55,387 nt of DNA from Nitrospirota bacterium (GTDB lineage: Bacteria; Nitrospirota; Thermodesulfovibrionia; UBA6902). Shown here piece after piece: positions 9,637-18,825 of the stretch (positions are counted from its first letter, which is position 1; every line of letters starts with the position of its first letter). The position numbers were made by a program, and so were the translations under genes. The notes beneath the pieces were generated by a model. The model had not been told where the DNA came from, did not search any database, and saw nothing but the letters and a program-made list of their open reading frames with translations. The DNA lies in the NCBI GenBank assembly GCA_016222905.1, contig JACRPZ010000046.1:1-55387 (forward strand), read 5' to 3'.

Positions 9637-11244
9637 ATGGAAAAAGAGCTTATCAATGAAGATATTAAGAAGTCGCTGCGTGAGGCGTTTAAACAACTTA
9701 AAGATAGCGTTTTGATCGAGGTCTATACTCAGGCGGGTATGAATGAGCCTTTCAATGAAGCCGCGGTGAGCCTGCTGAAAGTCATGCCTGAACTTACGGA
9801 CAAGATCAAAGTTAGTTTTTATAGACTGAATGACGAGTATGCCAAGAAGCGCGGGATTGAAAGGTCTCCGACAATCCTTATAGCGCCTGATAAATACAAT
9901 ATCCGTTATACCGGAGCTCCCGCAGGTGAAGAGGCCGGTTCATTTGTCCTCTCTTTAATAATGTCGTCAACAGGGAGGAACTTTATTTCAAATGATTCAA
10001 GAAAGCGGCTTGAAAGGCTTACAGAAAAAAGGCAGGTACGAATTTTTGTCAGTCCTACCTGTCCTTACTGTCCTCAGCAGGTGCTGTATGCGGTATCAGC
10101 AGCAATAGAGAAAAAAGACCTCGTTTCGGCGGAGATTATTGAGATTTACGAGAACCTGGACCTCGCTGAAAAATATGCCGCCATGTCTGTTCCGAAAACT
10201 TTTGTCGGTGAAACACTCATTGCGCCTGGACTCCTGCCGGAGGACCAATTCATAGAGTCCATCATTGAAGGGAAACCCGTTGAGTATGTAATGCCTGCCG
10301 GTAGGCAGGATCTGAGGGATTACGATATCGTTGTTATCGGCGGCGGCCCTGCCGGACTCACAGCCGCAATGTACGCGGAGAGGAGCGGACTGAAGAGCAT
10401 TGTATTTGAAAGCGCGAATGCCGGGGGGCAGATATCAATAACTCCTGTAGTTGAAAATTACCCAGGCTTTGCAAGGATCGCTGGAAGGATGCTTGTTGAT
10501 ATGATGGTAAAACAGACACTGGAATATTCCATCCTTCTTCAGGGAGTTGGTGTAAATGAGATAAAGAAAAAGGACGGGGGTTTTGAAGTGAGCACGGGAA
10601 GGGGAATATACAGTGCCAAGGCGATTATTATAGCAACAGGGGCCGGCAGCAAGACGCTCAATGCGCTTGGGGAGACCAGCCTTGCGGGTAGGGGCGTGAG
10701 CTATTGTGCGACATGCGACGGATACCTTTTTAAGGACGGGAAAAATGTCATTGTCGTTGGGGGAGGCAACAGCGCACTGACTGATGCGCTTTATCTTGAC
10801 AGCCTTGGGGCACATGTGACTTTAGTGCACCGTAGAGACTCCTTTAGGGCGGAAGAGAGATTGCAGCAGAGTATATTTCAGAGGAACATACCTGTTCTGT
10901 TTAACAGTGTAGTGAAAGAGATCCACGGCAAAAAAGTAGTTGAAAAAGTCACGATTGAAGACATAAAGACGGGGAATAAGAGGGATGTGGCAGCGCAGGG
11001 CGTTTTCATAGCAATAGGTTATGACCCCAATAATGAGATAGCGCAGAAACTCGGTCTGAAACTTGACGAAGAAGGTTATATAATAGTTGACGGGCATATG
11101 AGGACATCCATGCCCCTTGTATACGCAGCGGGTGATATAACCGGAGGGGTCAAGCAGATTGTTACCGCTGTTTCTCAGGGAGCGGTTGCAGCGCTTTCCG
11201 TGTTTGAAGATATCTCAAGCCCTTACTGGAAAAAAAGCTTATGA
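9637..11244 (+). CDS. Glutaredoxin-like/thioredoxin reductase fusion
   Basis: A 535-residue two-part flavoprotein. Residues 1 to about 215 form two thioredoxin folds: the first has no Cys pair, the second carries CPYC (C142, C145), like AhpF N-domains and protein disulfide oxidoreductases. From about residue 230 comes a thioredoxin reductase: FAD motif [17 protein letters not shown], redox pair CATC (C357, C360), and the NADPH motifs VGGGNSA and HRRDSFRA. Electrons would run NADPH to FAD to CATC to the fused CPYC. The linker MPAGRQDLRD is encoded by a CCTGCC/GGCAGG palindrome (10294-10309). ATG 9637 has no strong ribosome binding site. AhpF is the alternative, but no ahpC is near. Confidence 0.88.
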   Translation: MEKELINEDIKKSLREAFKQLKDSVLIEVYTQAGMNEPFNEAAVSLLKVMPELTDKIKVSFYRLNDEYAKKRGIERSPTILIAPDKYNIRYTGAPAGEEAGSFVLSLIMSSTGRNFISNDSRKRLERLTEKRQVRIFVSPTCPYCPQQVLYAVSAAIEKKDLVSAEIIEIYENLDLAEKYAAMSVPKTFVGETLIAPGLLPEDQFIESIIEGKPVEYVMPAGRQDLRDYDIVVIGGGPAGLTAAMYAERSGLKSIVFESANAGGQISITPVVENYPGFARIAGRMLVDMMVKQTLEYSILLQGVGVNEIKKKDGGFEVSTGRGIYSAKAIIIATGAGSKTLNALGETSLAGRGVSYCATCDGYLFKDGKNVIVVGGGNSALTDALYLDSLGAHVTLVHRRDSFRAEERLQQSIFQRNIPVLFNSVVKEIHGKKVVEKVTIEDIKTGNKRDVAAQGVFIAIGYDPNNEIAQKLGLKLDEEGYIIVDGHMRTSMPLVYAAGDITGGVKQIVTAVSQGAVAALSVFEDISSPYWKKSL

Positions 11245-11369
11245 TTTTGCCTGTTCCTGTTTTATTTTATCAGGCAATTGTCCGTAGAAATCGGCGCCTA
11301 TCATTTCGGGCTTTTATTTAGATATAATAGTTCACATTAATTCTGCATCTGAACACGAAACTCTCACAT

Positions 11370-12272
11370 ATGATCAGCGTCATAATCCCGACACGAAATG
11401 CTGAAGGCCATATCCACAGGCTCCTTGACTCCTTAAAGAAACAGTCAGTGCCGAGCGAGACAATTGTCATTGATTCATCCTCTTCAGATAACACCGTCAG
11501 TATCGCAGAATCTTTGGGCGCAAAGACAAAGATAATTGTGAGGGGTCTTTTCGGCCACGGCAAGACGAGAAATCTTGGGGTTAATCTTGCATCTGGCGAT
11601 ATCATCATTTTCCTGACACAGGACGCATTGCCTGCTGATGAGCATTTTCTTAAAAACCTGATAAAACCGCTTGATAATCCTGAAATAGCCGCTGCATACG
11701 GCAGACAGATACCTAAGGCGGATGCAAAGCCTACTGAAAAGTTCTCAAGGTTCTTTAATTATCCCGATACCCCGCTTATAAAAGACAGCAGCGCGTTTTC
11801 AAGGCTTGGTATAAAGACCTTCTTCTTCAGCAATGTCTGTTCGGCTATACGCAGAAAGGAATTTGAAGAGTTGAGGGGATTTTCAGAGAATCTGATTATG
11901 AATGAAGATATGCTCTTTGCCTGCAGGCTGATAAAGAGCGGTTATAAAATAGCATATGTGCCGGAAGCAAGTGTTATTCATTCCCATAACTACTCTTTGA
12001 GACAGCAGTTCAGAAGATACTTTGATATAGGGGTATTCCTTAGAAAAAACCTTGAAACACTGAATTACGTAGATCCAAATAATGTCGGGGTCAGATTTTT
12101 AAGGGAAGAGATCAGGTATCTAATGAAAAACGGTTATTACAGATGGTGTCCTTATCTTGCAGGCGAGTCAATCTCCAAATTTATCGGCTATAAGCTTGGC
12201 CGGCATTATGATCTGCTGCCGCTTTCCATAAGAAGAAGGATAAGCATGCACAGCAATTACTGGAATGAATGA
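11370..12272 (+). CDS. Family 2 glycosyltransferase, rhamnosyltransferase-like
   Basis: A 300-residue GT-A fold enzyme. It begins 'MISVIIPTRNAEGHIHRLLD' and has the IVIDSSSSDNT nucleotide-binding motif. A QD pair (TQDALP) takes the position of the usual DxD, as in rhamnosyltransferases of the WbbL type, and NEDMLFACRL follows as the ED acceptor-base motif. A role in envelope polysaccharide assembly is supported by the next gene and by the large minus-strand cluster. A lone -10-like TATAAT at 11323-11328 may start this two-gene transcript. Substrate cannot be deduced. Confidence 0.82.
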   Translation: MISVIIPTRNAEGHIHRLLDSLKKQSVPSETIVIDSSSSDNTVSIAESLGAKTKIIVRGLFGHGKTRNLGVNLASGDIIIFLTQDALPADEHFLKNLIKPLDNPEIAAAYGRQIPKADAKPTEKFSRFFNYPDTPLIKDSSAFSRLGIKTFFFSNVCSAIRRKEFEELRGFSENLIMNEDMLFACRLIKSGYKIAYVPEASVIHSHNYSLRQQFRRYFDIGVFLRKNLETLNYVDPNNVGVRFLREEIRYLMKNGYYRWCPYLAGESISKFIGYKLGRHYDLLPLSIRRRISMHSNYWNE

Positions 12273-12323
12273 TAGAGATAATGGGGGTTCAGCAGCCTGT
12301 CAAAATCTCTCCAATTTTTTTCT

Positions 12324-13478
12324 ATGAAGACCGCTATTGTTCATGAATGGCTGATAAGTTATGCCGGTTCCGAAAGGGTTCTTGGTCAGATCGCCGGACT
12401 TTATCCGGATGCGGACATTTACAGCCTTTTAGATTTTCTCCCGGATGGAGAGAGGGATTTTATTTTTAATAAGCATGTAAATACATCATTTATACAGAAG
12501 CTTCCTATGGCAAAGGAGAAGTATCGTAACTATCTGCTCCTGATGCCTTTTGCGATAAAGCGTTTTGACCTGTCAGGATATGACCTAATAATAACAAGCT
12601 CTCACACTGTGGCTAAAGGGGTCAAGAAATACCCCGGCCAGCTCCATATCTGTTACTGCCATACCCCAATGCGGTATATATGGGATTTGCAAAGCCAGTA
12701 TCTGAAGGAGTCCGGATTAGACAGGGGGATAAGAGGCGTAATATTAAAGGCGCTTTTCAGCGGTCTAAGAAAGTGGGATGTCGCAACCTCAAAGAATGTT
12801 GATCACTTCATTGCCAATTCTCACTATATTAAAGAGAGGATAAAGAAGGCTTATGGAAGGGATTCCGAGGTAATTTATCCTCCTGTGGATATTGAAAATT
12901 TTAAAGTTAATGAAAAGAAAGAGGACTTCTTTATTGCTGTCTCAAGGATGGTTCCTTACAAAAAGATGGATCTGATTGTTGAGGCATTTTCTGAAATGGG
13001 GCTGCCGCTCATTGTTATCGGCGACGGTCCGGACTTCGGTAAAGTTAAAAGAAAGGCAGCAAAGAATATAGAACTCATGGGACATCTGAAAGTCGATGTC
13101 CTGAAGATGTATATGCAGAAGGCCAGGGCGCTTGTCTTTGCAGCTGAAGAAGATTTCGGCATAGTGCCTGTTGAGGCGCAGGCTTGCGGAACTCCTGTGA
13201 TAGCTTTCGGCAAGGGGGGGATAAGAGAGACGGTTATCCCGCTTTCCGAAAAGGAAGCACCAGGCATGGAGCTGAAGCACCCAACCGGGATCTTTTTTAA
13301 TGAACAGACAACTTCGGCGCTGATAGATGCCATAAAGAGGTTTGAGAAGATAGAGGAGAGATTCAATCCATATGATCTGAGAAGGAATGCCGAAAAATTC
13401 AGCAAGGAAAGATTCGATAAAGAATTCAGAAATTTTATAAATGGGAAGACAGCGGGTTTTTCAAATAAAGCCATATAG
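12324..13478 (+). CDS. Family 4 glycosyltransferase
   Basis: A 384-residue GT-B enzyme. The N-domain begins AIVHEWLISYAGSERVLGQI; the C-domain carries the donor site VSRMVPYKKMDLIVEAF and the EX7E motif region EEDFGIVPVEAQACGTPVIAF, typical of GT4. These enzymes transfer sugars from nucleotide donors in LPS or capsule synthesis. It lies 51 bases after the GT2 gene on the same strand and converges on the O-antigen ligase operon. No obvious membrane segment. Confidence 0.85.
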   Translation: MKTAIVHEWLISYAGSERVLGQIAGLYPDADIYSLLDFLPDGERDFIFNKHVNTSFIQKLPMAKEKYRNYLLLMPFAIKRFDLSGYDLIITSSHTVAKGVKKYPGQLHICYCHTPMRYIWDLQSQYLKESGLDRGIRGVILKALFSGLRKWDVATSKNVDHFIANSHYIKERIKKAYGRDSEVIYPPVDIENFKVNEKKEDFFIAVSRMVPYKKMDLIVEAFSEMGLPLIVIGDGPDFGKVKRKAAKNIELMGHLKVDVLKMYMQKARALVFAAEEDFGIVPVEAQACGTPVIAFGKGGIRETVIPLSEKEAPGMELKHPTGIFFNEQTTSALIDAIKRFEKIEERFNPYDLRRNAEKFSKERFDKEFRNFINGKTAGFSNKAI

Positions 13479-13513
13479 GTTAGAAAGCTTGTGTAAGCAG
13501 GAATGCCATGATA

Positions 13514-14800
13514 TTATTGATTTGACTCTCTGTGAATTACAAATATCATTGCCATAAATAGAAATATCATATTGCCGTAACTCTCCTGCCAGAAGCCGTT
13601 AGTCAAATTGATGATTACATATGAAACTATCAGACCGATACTGCATTTCAGGAAGTTTCTTGCCTCGCCTTCTTTTGAAATTCTGATCGCTGTTATCATT
13701 TTATGAATAACGGTAAACCATAACAATATGAAAACTGCAAGTCCAGTAACCCCTATCTCAAAGGCGATCTGAAGGAAGAGGTTATGAGGGTTGACCTTTC
13801 CATAGATCATATGAGTCTGTCTTGTAAAGTAATCATATGCGATCGGATATTCTTTTTTAAGCGGCTCAATAAGTTCGGAATCTTTTGCCACCCATGCCAT
13901 CTTCTTCCAACCATATCCATAACCTGTAAGCGATCTTTTTTTGATTAAATTAAAGGTGACAAGCCATAATCCTTTGCGGCCTGAGAGGCCGATGTCAGAA
14001 ACGTATGTATCAGCATCTGCTAATGTCCTGTATTTGGAGAATCTCTCAGCGTCCGATGTGATGATAAAGGACGTAATAAGGAGCGCGGCCAGCAGATAGC
14101 AGGCCGCAAATTTGTATCTTTCTGCAAGAAGAAGCGATATTAATACGGCTATGGGCACACTGATAAAGGCAGTTCTGGAGTTGTAAATATATAAAAGGAT
14201 AAAGCCAAAACATAACGTGATAATTCCCAGACGCTTCTTCCATTTCTCCTCCTTTACAGATAAAAGCCATGCAGCAATAAAAGGGAGATAGAATGTCGCC
14301 TTGTTGGCATACCCTGAAAAGAAATATTCACTGAGTTGTCTCCATGATGTGGAGGGTATCAGTCTGTAGAAAGTATCCCAGTCTTTTGCAACGTTCTCAA
14401 TAATGGATGCAAATGTTATGAATGCAAAACTGGAAATCAAAATCCAGAGCAGTGGCTTAATATCACGAAAACTTTTGAATTCGGAAATTACAACAAGAAA
14501 GACTACAACTTCTTTCATTAGATTTTTCCTGATAGCATTCAAACTCTCAAGAGGATAGGGTCCGGATATGGAAACCAGCAAAGACCATGATAGTAGCAAA
14601 GACAAGGAAATTATTGTTTTATCATTTAACTCTATTTTCAGTGCTCCATTAACTAGTTTAATTACCAAAAGTATTAGCAAACTGTAAAAACTAATCTCTC
14701 TGATAGAATTAAAATGATTGAAGGGCTGAAAGAATATTAGCACGTACAAAAGTACCCTTGTAGCGCCGGAGATGGTTAGTTTGCCTATAGAGTTCATCAT
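13514..14800 (-). CDS. O-antigen ligase-like membrane protein (WaaL/Wzy family)
   Basis: A 428-residue protein with about ten hydrophobic segments. The conserved periplasmic loop region includes ITGYGYGWKK-like sequence (SLTGYGYGWKK) and, later, the diagnostic NPHNLFLQIAFEIGVTGLAVF with its His. This pattern fits PF04932 O-antigen ligases and polymerases, which move undecaprenyl-linked glycan to lipid A core or polymerise repeat units. It is the last gene of the six-gene minus-strand operon, starting 4 bases after the GT9 gene. Ligase and polymerase cannot be told apart by sequence alone. Confidence 0.82.
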   Translation of the reverse strand: MMNSIGKLTISGATRVLLYVLIFFQPFNHFNSIREISFYSLLILLVIKLVNGALKIELNDKTIISLSLLLSWSLLVSISGPYPLESLNAIRKNLMKEVVVFLVVISEFKSFRDIKPLLWILISSFAFITFASIIENVAKDWDTFYRLIPSTSWRQLSEYFFSGYANKATFYLPFIAAWLLSVKEEKWKKRLGIITLCFGFILLYIYNSRTAFISVPIAVLISLLLAERYKFAACYLLAALLITSFIITSDAERFSKYRTLADADTYVSDIGLSGRKGLWLVTFNLIKKRSLTGYGYGWKKMAWVAKDSELIEPLKKEYPIAYDYFTRQTHMIYGKVNPHNLFLQIAFEIGVTGLAVFILLWFTVIHKMITAIRISKEGEARNFLKCSIGLIVSYVIINLTNGFWQESYGNMIFLFMAMIFVIHRESNQ

Positions 14801-14804
14801 AGAT

Positions 14805-15920
14805 TCAGTTTACCAGCAATATTTTTTTAGCAGCAGAGAATATCTCTTCCACCGACACTGCTGCAACGCATTCCCTTGTTTTCAGTTTGCAGTTATATAG
14901 GCTCTTGAACGCATGGGAGCACGGGACGCAGGGGAATTTATTCCGAATTATTATAGCACACTCACTTGTTGGCCTCTGGTCCTGCATGTCCGAAGGGCCA
15001 GCAACATTTATAAGGGGAACGGAGAGGGCGTCTGCCATATACGTTATCCCGGAGTCCACACCTATAAACAATGAGAGTCTCTCAAGGAGGGCGGGTATTT
15101 CGGCAAGACTGAACTGTCCAACCGCGTTAATAACTCTCTCTGTACGGCTGAAGGATTCAAACAACCTTTCCGCTTTATCTTTATCCTGACCCGACCCTAT
15201 GAGGACTATATAAGTCCCGGTATTATCAAGCAATTTATTAACGATCTCCGTTATCTTACCCGCTTCCATTTCTTTCATTTTATTGCCACTGCTCACAGCG
15301 ATACCGGTTAAGAGCTTATCGTTCGATCCTAACAGATCCAGAACCATGATATCCGAACCTTCAGACTTATACACATCTTTAGATATATCGTTACTTTCGA
15401 CCCCGATCTTTCTTAACATTTGCATATAAGTCTCAATGACCATCCTACCCCTTATATGTTTTTCCAGATGGGTGAAAAGGACAGATGCAAGTTTAAAAGT
15501 CAGTCCGCAGAAATCAGGCATCACGGAAAGTCTGACAGGAACCAGTCCCCAAAATAGTGCAATTGCGTATGAGACATTCGGATTTAAGCATATTGCAATA
15601 TCATATCTTCCTTTGCGAATGAGGTTTGATAGTCTTATCTTGCCTGCAAAACCCTTGCAGTCTGTTTTTTTTATCGTCAGTATTTTGTTAACATAAAAAT
15701 TGTTCTCCAGCAGTTCTTTGTTAATTGGATCAATGATGGCTGTAAGATGAGAATCAGGATATTTTTTTTTAATCTCCCTGAATACAGGCGTAGAACATAT
15801 TAAATCGCCTATCTTTGCGGTCTGGATTACCAGAATATTTCTGACTGCCTTCCTTTTATGCTGTAAAAGCAGCACGAAAAATACAGGGCTCAATAAATAT
15901 GACAATAAAACGTAAAGCAT
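14805..15920 (-). CDS. Family 9 glycosyltransferase (ADP-heptose:LPS heptosyltransferase-like)
   Basis: A 371-residue GT-B enzyme. The N-domain has NILVIQTAKIGDLICSTPVFREIK with the catalytic Asp of GT9. The C-domain has the donor-site pattern GVDSGITYMADALSVPLINVAGPSD, where Thr-His is usual but Thr-Tyr is seen. An N-terminal hydrophobic stretch (about residues 1-18) could be a membrane anchor. Heptosyltransferases build the LPS inner core. The C-terminal Cys cluster (CVPCSHAFKSLYNCKLKTREC) recurs in this subgroup. Spacing to both neighbours is 4 bases. Confidence 0.82.
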   Translation of the reverse strand: MLYVLLSYLLSPVFFVLLLQHKRKAVRNILVIQTAKIGDLICSTPVFREIKKKYPDSHLTAIIDPINKELLENNFYVNKILTIKKTDCKGFAGKIRLSNLIRKGRYDIAICLNPNVSYAIALFWGLVPVRLSVMPDFCGLTFKLASVLFTHLEKHIRGRMVIETYMQMLRKIGVESNDISKDVYKSEGSDIMVLDLLGSNDKLLTGIAVSSGNKMKEMEAGKITEIVNKLLDNTGTYIVLIGSGQDKDKAERLFESFSRTERVINAVGQFSLAEIPALLERLSLFIGVDSGITYMADALSVPLINVAGPSDMQDQRPTSECAIIIRNKFPCVPCSHAFKSLYNCKLKTRECVAAVSVEEIFSAAKKILLVN

Positions 15921-15924
15921 ATTT

Positions 15925-16578
15925 TTATACGGCTTTATTGGCGATTATGAAAATTCCTGTAGCGAAATCTATATCAAAAAATTTCATTAAGGGTTTAAAA
16001 AGCAAGGCCAATAGACGATGTTTAAGTTTTCTTTTAGTAGAGACTCTGAATATTTGAATATTTTTAAACCCGATTAGCAATAAAAGTCCTCCTAAATCAT
16101 GATAACGGTAAGAGGTGGTATGTGTACAATCAACATAAAAAGCTGTTGGGTGATAGTTATTAGGAATTGTTAAGAAAATATTGCCGCCGGCTACCATTAA
16201 TTGATTGCATTTCTGTAAGAGCCTGCCCCCTTCAGCTAATGACAAATGCTCCATGATGTCAAGAAGCAATATACCATTAAATTTCTCGTTTATTTCCTCC
16301 ATAGAATAATAATCATGCAATTTTTTATTATCAATATCCATACTTTTATACTCAATTGTTTCTATACTATTGGAACAAATCTCTTTAACAAATCTGTCCC
16401 CTCCGCCAACATCCAGCAATTTACCGTTGAATTCGTATAATACGTTTTTTATCATGTCTTTTTTTGTGCTGTATATGACAGGGATCTTTAAAATGGAGGG
16501 AAAAAGTCTTCTTGCCTCTTCGCGGTATTTTTTTATATCACTCCATGTAATTGAATCTTCGTTAATAATATCAGACAT
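15925..16578 (-). CDS. Class I SAM-dependent methyltransferase
   Basis: A 217-residue protein with the SAM-binding motif GKLLDVGGGDRFVKEIC (about residues 52-68), a motif II-like acidic residue in YKSMDID, and FNGILLLDIMEHLSLAEGG resembling the DxxEHL segment of sugar and lipid methyltransferases. It probably methylates a glycan or glycolipid during surface polysaccharide synthesis, inferred from position between GT genes with 3-4 base gaps. The C-terminus is hydrophobic, suggesting membrane association. Substrate unknown. Confidence 0.75.
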   Translation of the reverse strand: MSDIINEDSITWSDIKKYREEARRLFPSILKIPVIYSTKKDMIKNVLYEFNGKLLDVGGGDRFVKEICSNSIETIEYKSMDIDNKKLHDYYSMEEINEKFNGILLLDIMEHLSLAEGGRLLQKCNQLMVAGGNIFLTIPNNYHPTAFYVDCTHTTSYRYHDLGGLLLLIGFKNIQIFRVSTKRKLKHRLLALLFKPLMKFFDIDFATGIFIIANKAV

Positions 16579-16581
16579 TCA

Positions 16582-17784
16582 TTACTCCAGAATCTCTTTA
16601 AAATTACTCTGAACATTCCTGGCATATGTTTCAATTGAATAATTATCAATAACCCGCTCATGTCCCATTTTCCCCATATCATTTCTTATTTGTTTGGAAG
16701 ATAATAGACTTAATATGCAATCTGCCAGTTCTTTTGTATTATACTTTTCAAACAATAAACCTGTCTTTCTATTTATGATTAGTTCCGCTGCCCCTCCAAT
16801 TCTTGAAGCAATAACAGGCTTTGCCATAAGCATCGCTTCAAGAATAACACGCGGCAACCCCTCTTTTTCAGATGTCATAATGAAAATATCCATAGCATTT
16901 ATGTATGAAATTGCATCTGACTGGAAACCAGTCAATATAACCTTGCCATTAAGATTTTTTCTATTAACAAGCTTAAGCAGCTTATTTCTTTCATGGCCTT
17001 CCCCCACGATTAAACATTTAATACGGCAATCAGTTTTAATTGCGGCTATGTGCAAGGCGTCAATTAAATCGGAAATCCGCTTTCTTTTGATAAGGGAACC
17101 AACCGTGCCTATTACAATATAATCATCTGAAATACCCCATTTTGATTTTATTTCCTGAGAAGAGATGCTGGGTTTTGTTTCAGGATCTATTCCATTATAA
17201 ACAACTACACATTTAGAAGGCTCAATCCTCTGCTGTAAAAGATTATTTTTGACTCCTTCAGAAACACAGATTATTCTGGCAAGTCCTTGATTAGCGTTTT
17301 TTATCACGAGAGAATTGAGCTGTGCCTCTATGCGGCTGTGCTGTATCGCAGGGATATGAGTTATCTTCGCCGCTATAATGCCTTCAAGATTTGATGACGG
17401 CTGGTTGTTCATATAAAGCAGGTCTATGTTTTTGCTCTTGATTATTTTCGATATCTCTGCCGCATTTTTCTTGATTCGGGTCTGATAATCAACAAAAAAA
17501 AGAAAATACCTCTTAAGGTTCTTACTGAAGAACAGGACATTCCTGAATATTTCTTTAATTATTTTTTCTGCAACCGCAGGCTTTACCTGCTTTATAAGCT
17601 GAAACTGAATCCCAAGTTTTTCAATCTCTGTTTTAATGTCAGAGTCATTTCCTCTTTTATAATTCTCATAAAACAATGCGGAAAAACTGTACGTGCTTTT
17701 ATCGATCCTTCTCAGAAGTTCGAGAAGACTGTTTGTTCCGCCTCCCCATTCCTTGCCTGTGTCAAGAACCAGTATTTTCTTCAT
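16582..17784 (-). CDS. Family 4 glycosyltransferase
   Basis: A 400-residue GT-B enzyme. The N-terminus KKILVLDTGKEWGGGTNSLLELLRR contains the Gly-rich GGxxxxLLEL motif. The donor domain has IGTVGSLIKRKRISDLIDAL and EKEGLPRVILEAMLMAKPVIASRIGG, the GT4 EX7E region. It lies in the minus-strand operon, 3 bases before the methyltransferase gene. It is somewhat more AT-rich and Lys/Ile-rich than the housekeeping genes, as O-antigen genes often are. Acceptor sugar unknown. Confidence 0.85.
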   Translation of the reverse strand: MKKILVLDTGKEWGGGTNSLLELLRRIDKSTYSFSALFYENYKRGNDSDIKTEIEKLGIQFQLIKQVKPAVAEKIIKEIFRNVLFFSKNLKRYFLFFVDYQTRIKKNAAEISKIIKSKNIDLLYMNNQPSSNLEGIIAAKITHIPAIQHSRIEAQLNSLVIKNANQGLARIICVSEGVKNNLLQQRIEPSKCVVVYNGIDPETKPSISSQEIKSKWGISDDYIVIGTVGSLIKRKRISDLIDALHIAAIKTDCRIKCLIVGEGHERNKLLKLVNRKNLNGKVILTGFQSDAISYINAMDIFIMTSEKEGLPRVILEAMLMAKPVIASRIGGAAELIINRKTGLLFEKYNTKELADCILSLLSSKQIRNDMGKMGHERVIDNYSIETYARNVQSNFKEILE

Positions 17785-17802
17785 ATAATGTGCATAAAAA
17801 AT

Positions 17803-18747
17803 CTAACGTGTTTTTTTTGCTACAACAAAAAGATAGTCTCCCCGCCGAAACTTATAAACTAACCATCCGAGGAAGGCTTTCAGCGGGAGTTGGGCAGACC
17901 TGCGAATATTTTTTACATATTGCTTCCCCTCTTTATGTGGGGAGTTCTTTTTGATCTTTGTCTGCCTGATAACTTTTTCAGATTTCTTGATTTTAGCAGA
18001 AAAGGGCAACAGCTTACGCATGCTTTCCCCGATTCCGACACGGTACTGGTCAAAATCACGGTTGCGCGTTATCGCTGGAATAAAATTGTGTCGCTGAAGC
18101 AGTCCTGTCAAGGATTTTAATGTGAAGTGAAATCTATGCTCAGGGATTATCAACTCCCATGCCGGTCCCTTATATCTTGCATATGGGCTTGATATGTCAG
18201 GGACTTCTATCACAAGACAGCCTCCTGGTTTAAGCCAACGGGATATTTTCCCCAGTGCCATGCCAGGATCTTGGAAATGCTCAAGCACATGAAACATTGT
18301 TATTATATTAAAAGACGCCTCAGGGAAGTCTGTATCTTCTATCATGCCCTGTATGACGTCGATCTTCAGTTCTATTCTTGCATAATCTGCGTAGAATTCA
18401 GTAGGCTCCAAACCTTGAATATCTGCAACATATCTCTTTATCTCTTTAAGAAATAGGCCTTCACCGCAGCCTATATCAAGAACCGAAGCCTCTTTATACA
18501 GGAATCCTTTAATGAGGGCTGCTCTTTGACTGACGTTTCTTTCTCTTGATCTGATCTTGTCTTTGTCCACATGCGTAGACCGTTCTTTCTCGTAGTACTT
18601 CTTGTCCAATGAAGACCTCATATCGAATATGATCCCGCATCTTCCGCACTCTAATATATAGTCGATATCATTAAAGTAAGGCTGTGCCGTGATTCTGCAG
18701 ACCGGGCAAGCAGGCGCATTATTATCCATTTCATTTAAAGAGGTCAC
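17803..18747 (-). CDS. Zinc-ribbon plus SAM-dependent methyltransferase
   Basis: A 314-residue protein. The N-terminal CPVC...CGRC (about residues 14-38) forms a small zinc ribbon. The methyltransferase core follows: ASVLDIGCGEGLFLKEI (about residues 88-104), then FNIITMFHVLEHFQDPGMAL and LKPGGCLVIEVPDI. This domain order is typical of C-methyltransferases and related enzymes acting on nucleotide sugars or glycolipids. The C-terminal 70 residues are basic, then hydrophobic. It is the second gene of the operon, 78 bases behind the first GT4 gene and 18 before the next. Confidence 0.8.
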   Translation of the reverse strand: MTSLNEMDNNAPACPVCRITAQPYFNDIDYILECGRCGIIFDMRSSLDKKYYEKERSTHVDKDKIRSRERNVSQRAALIKGFLYKEASVLDIGCGEGLFLKEIKRYVADIQGLEPTEFYADYARIELKIDVIQGMIEDTDFPEASFNIITMFHVLEHFQDPGMALGKISRWLKPGGCLVIEVPDISSPYARYKGPAWELIIPEHRFHFTLKSLTGLLQRHNFIPAITRNRDFDQYRVGIGESMRKLLPFSAKIKKSEKVIRQTKIKKNSPHKEGKQYVKNIRRSAQLPLKAFLGWLVYKFRRGDYLFVVAKKTR

Positions 18748-18825
18748 TAATAAGTAGCCGTTTAAAAAAACTATATGGCGGTTCCCATTTTAAATAACTC
18801 TACAGATGAACAAACTTCATCTATC

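Noticed and set aside
12942-13474. Long minus-strand frames opposite the GT4 gene
   Set aside because: Shadow frames of a well-supported glycosyltransferase.
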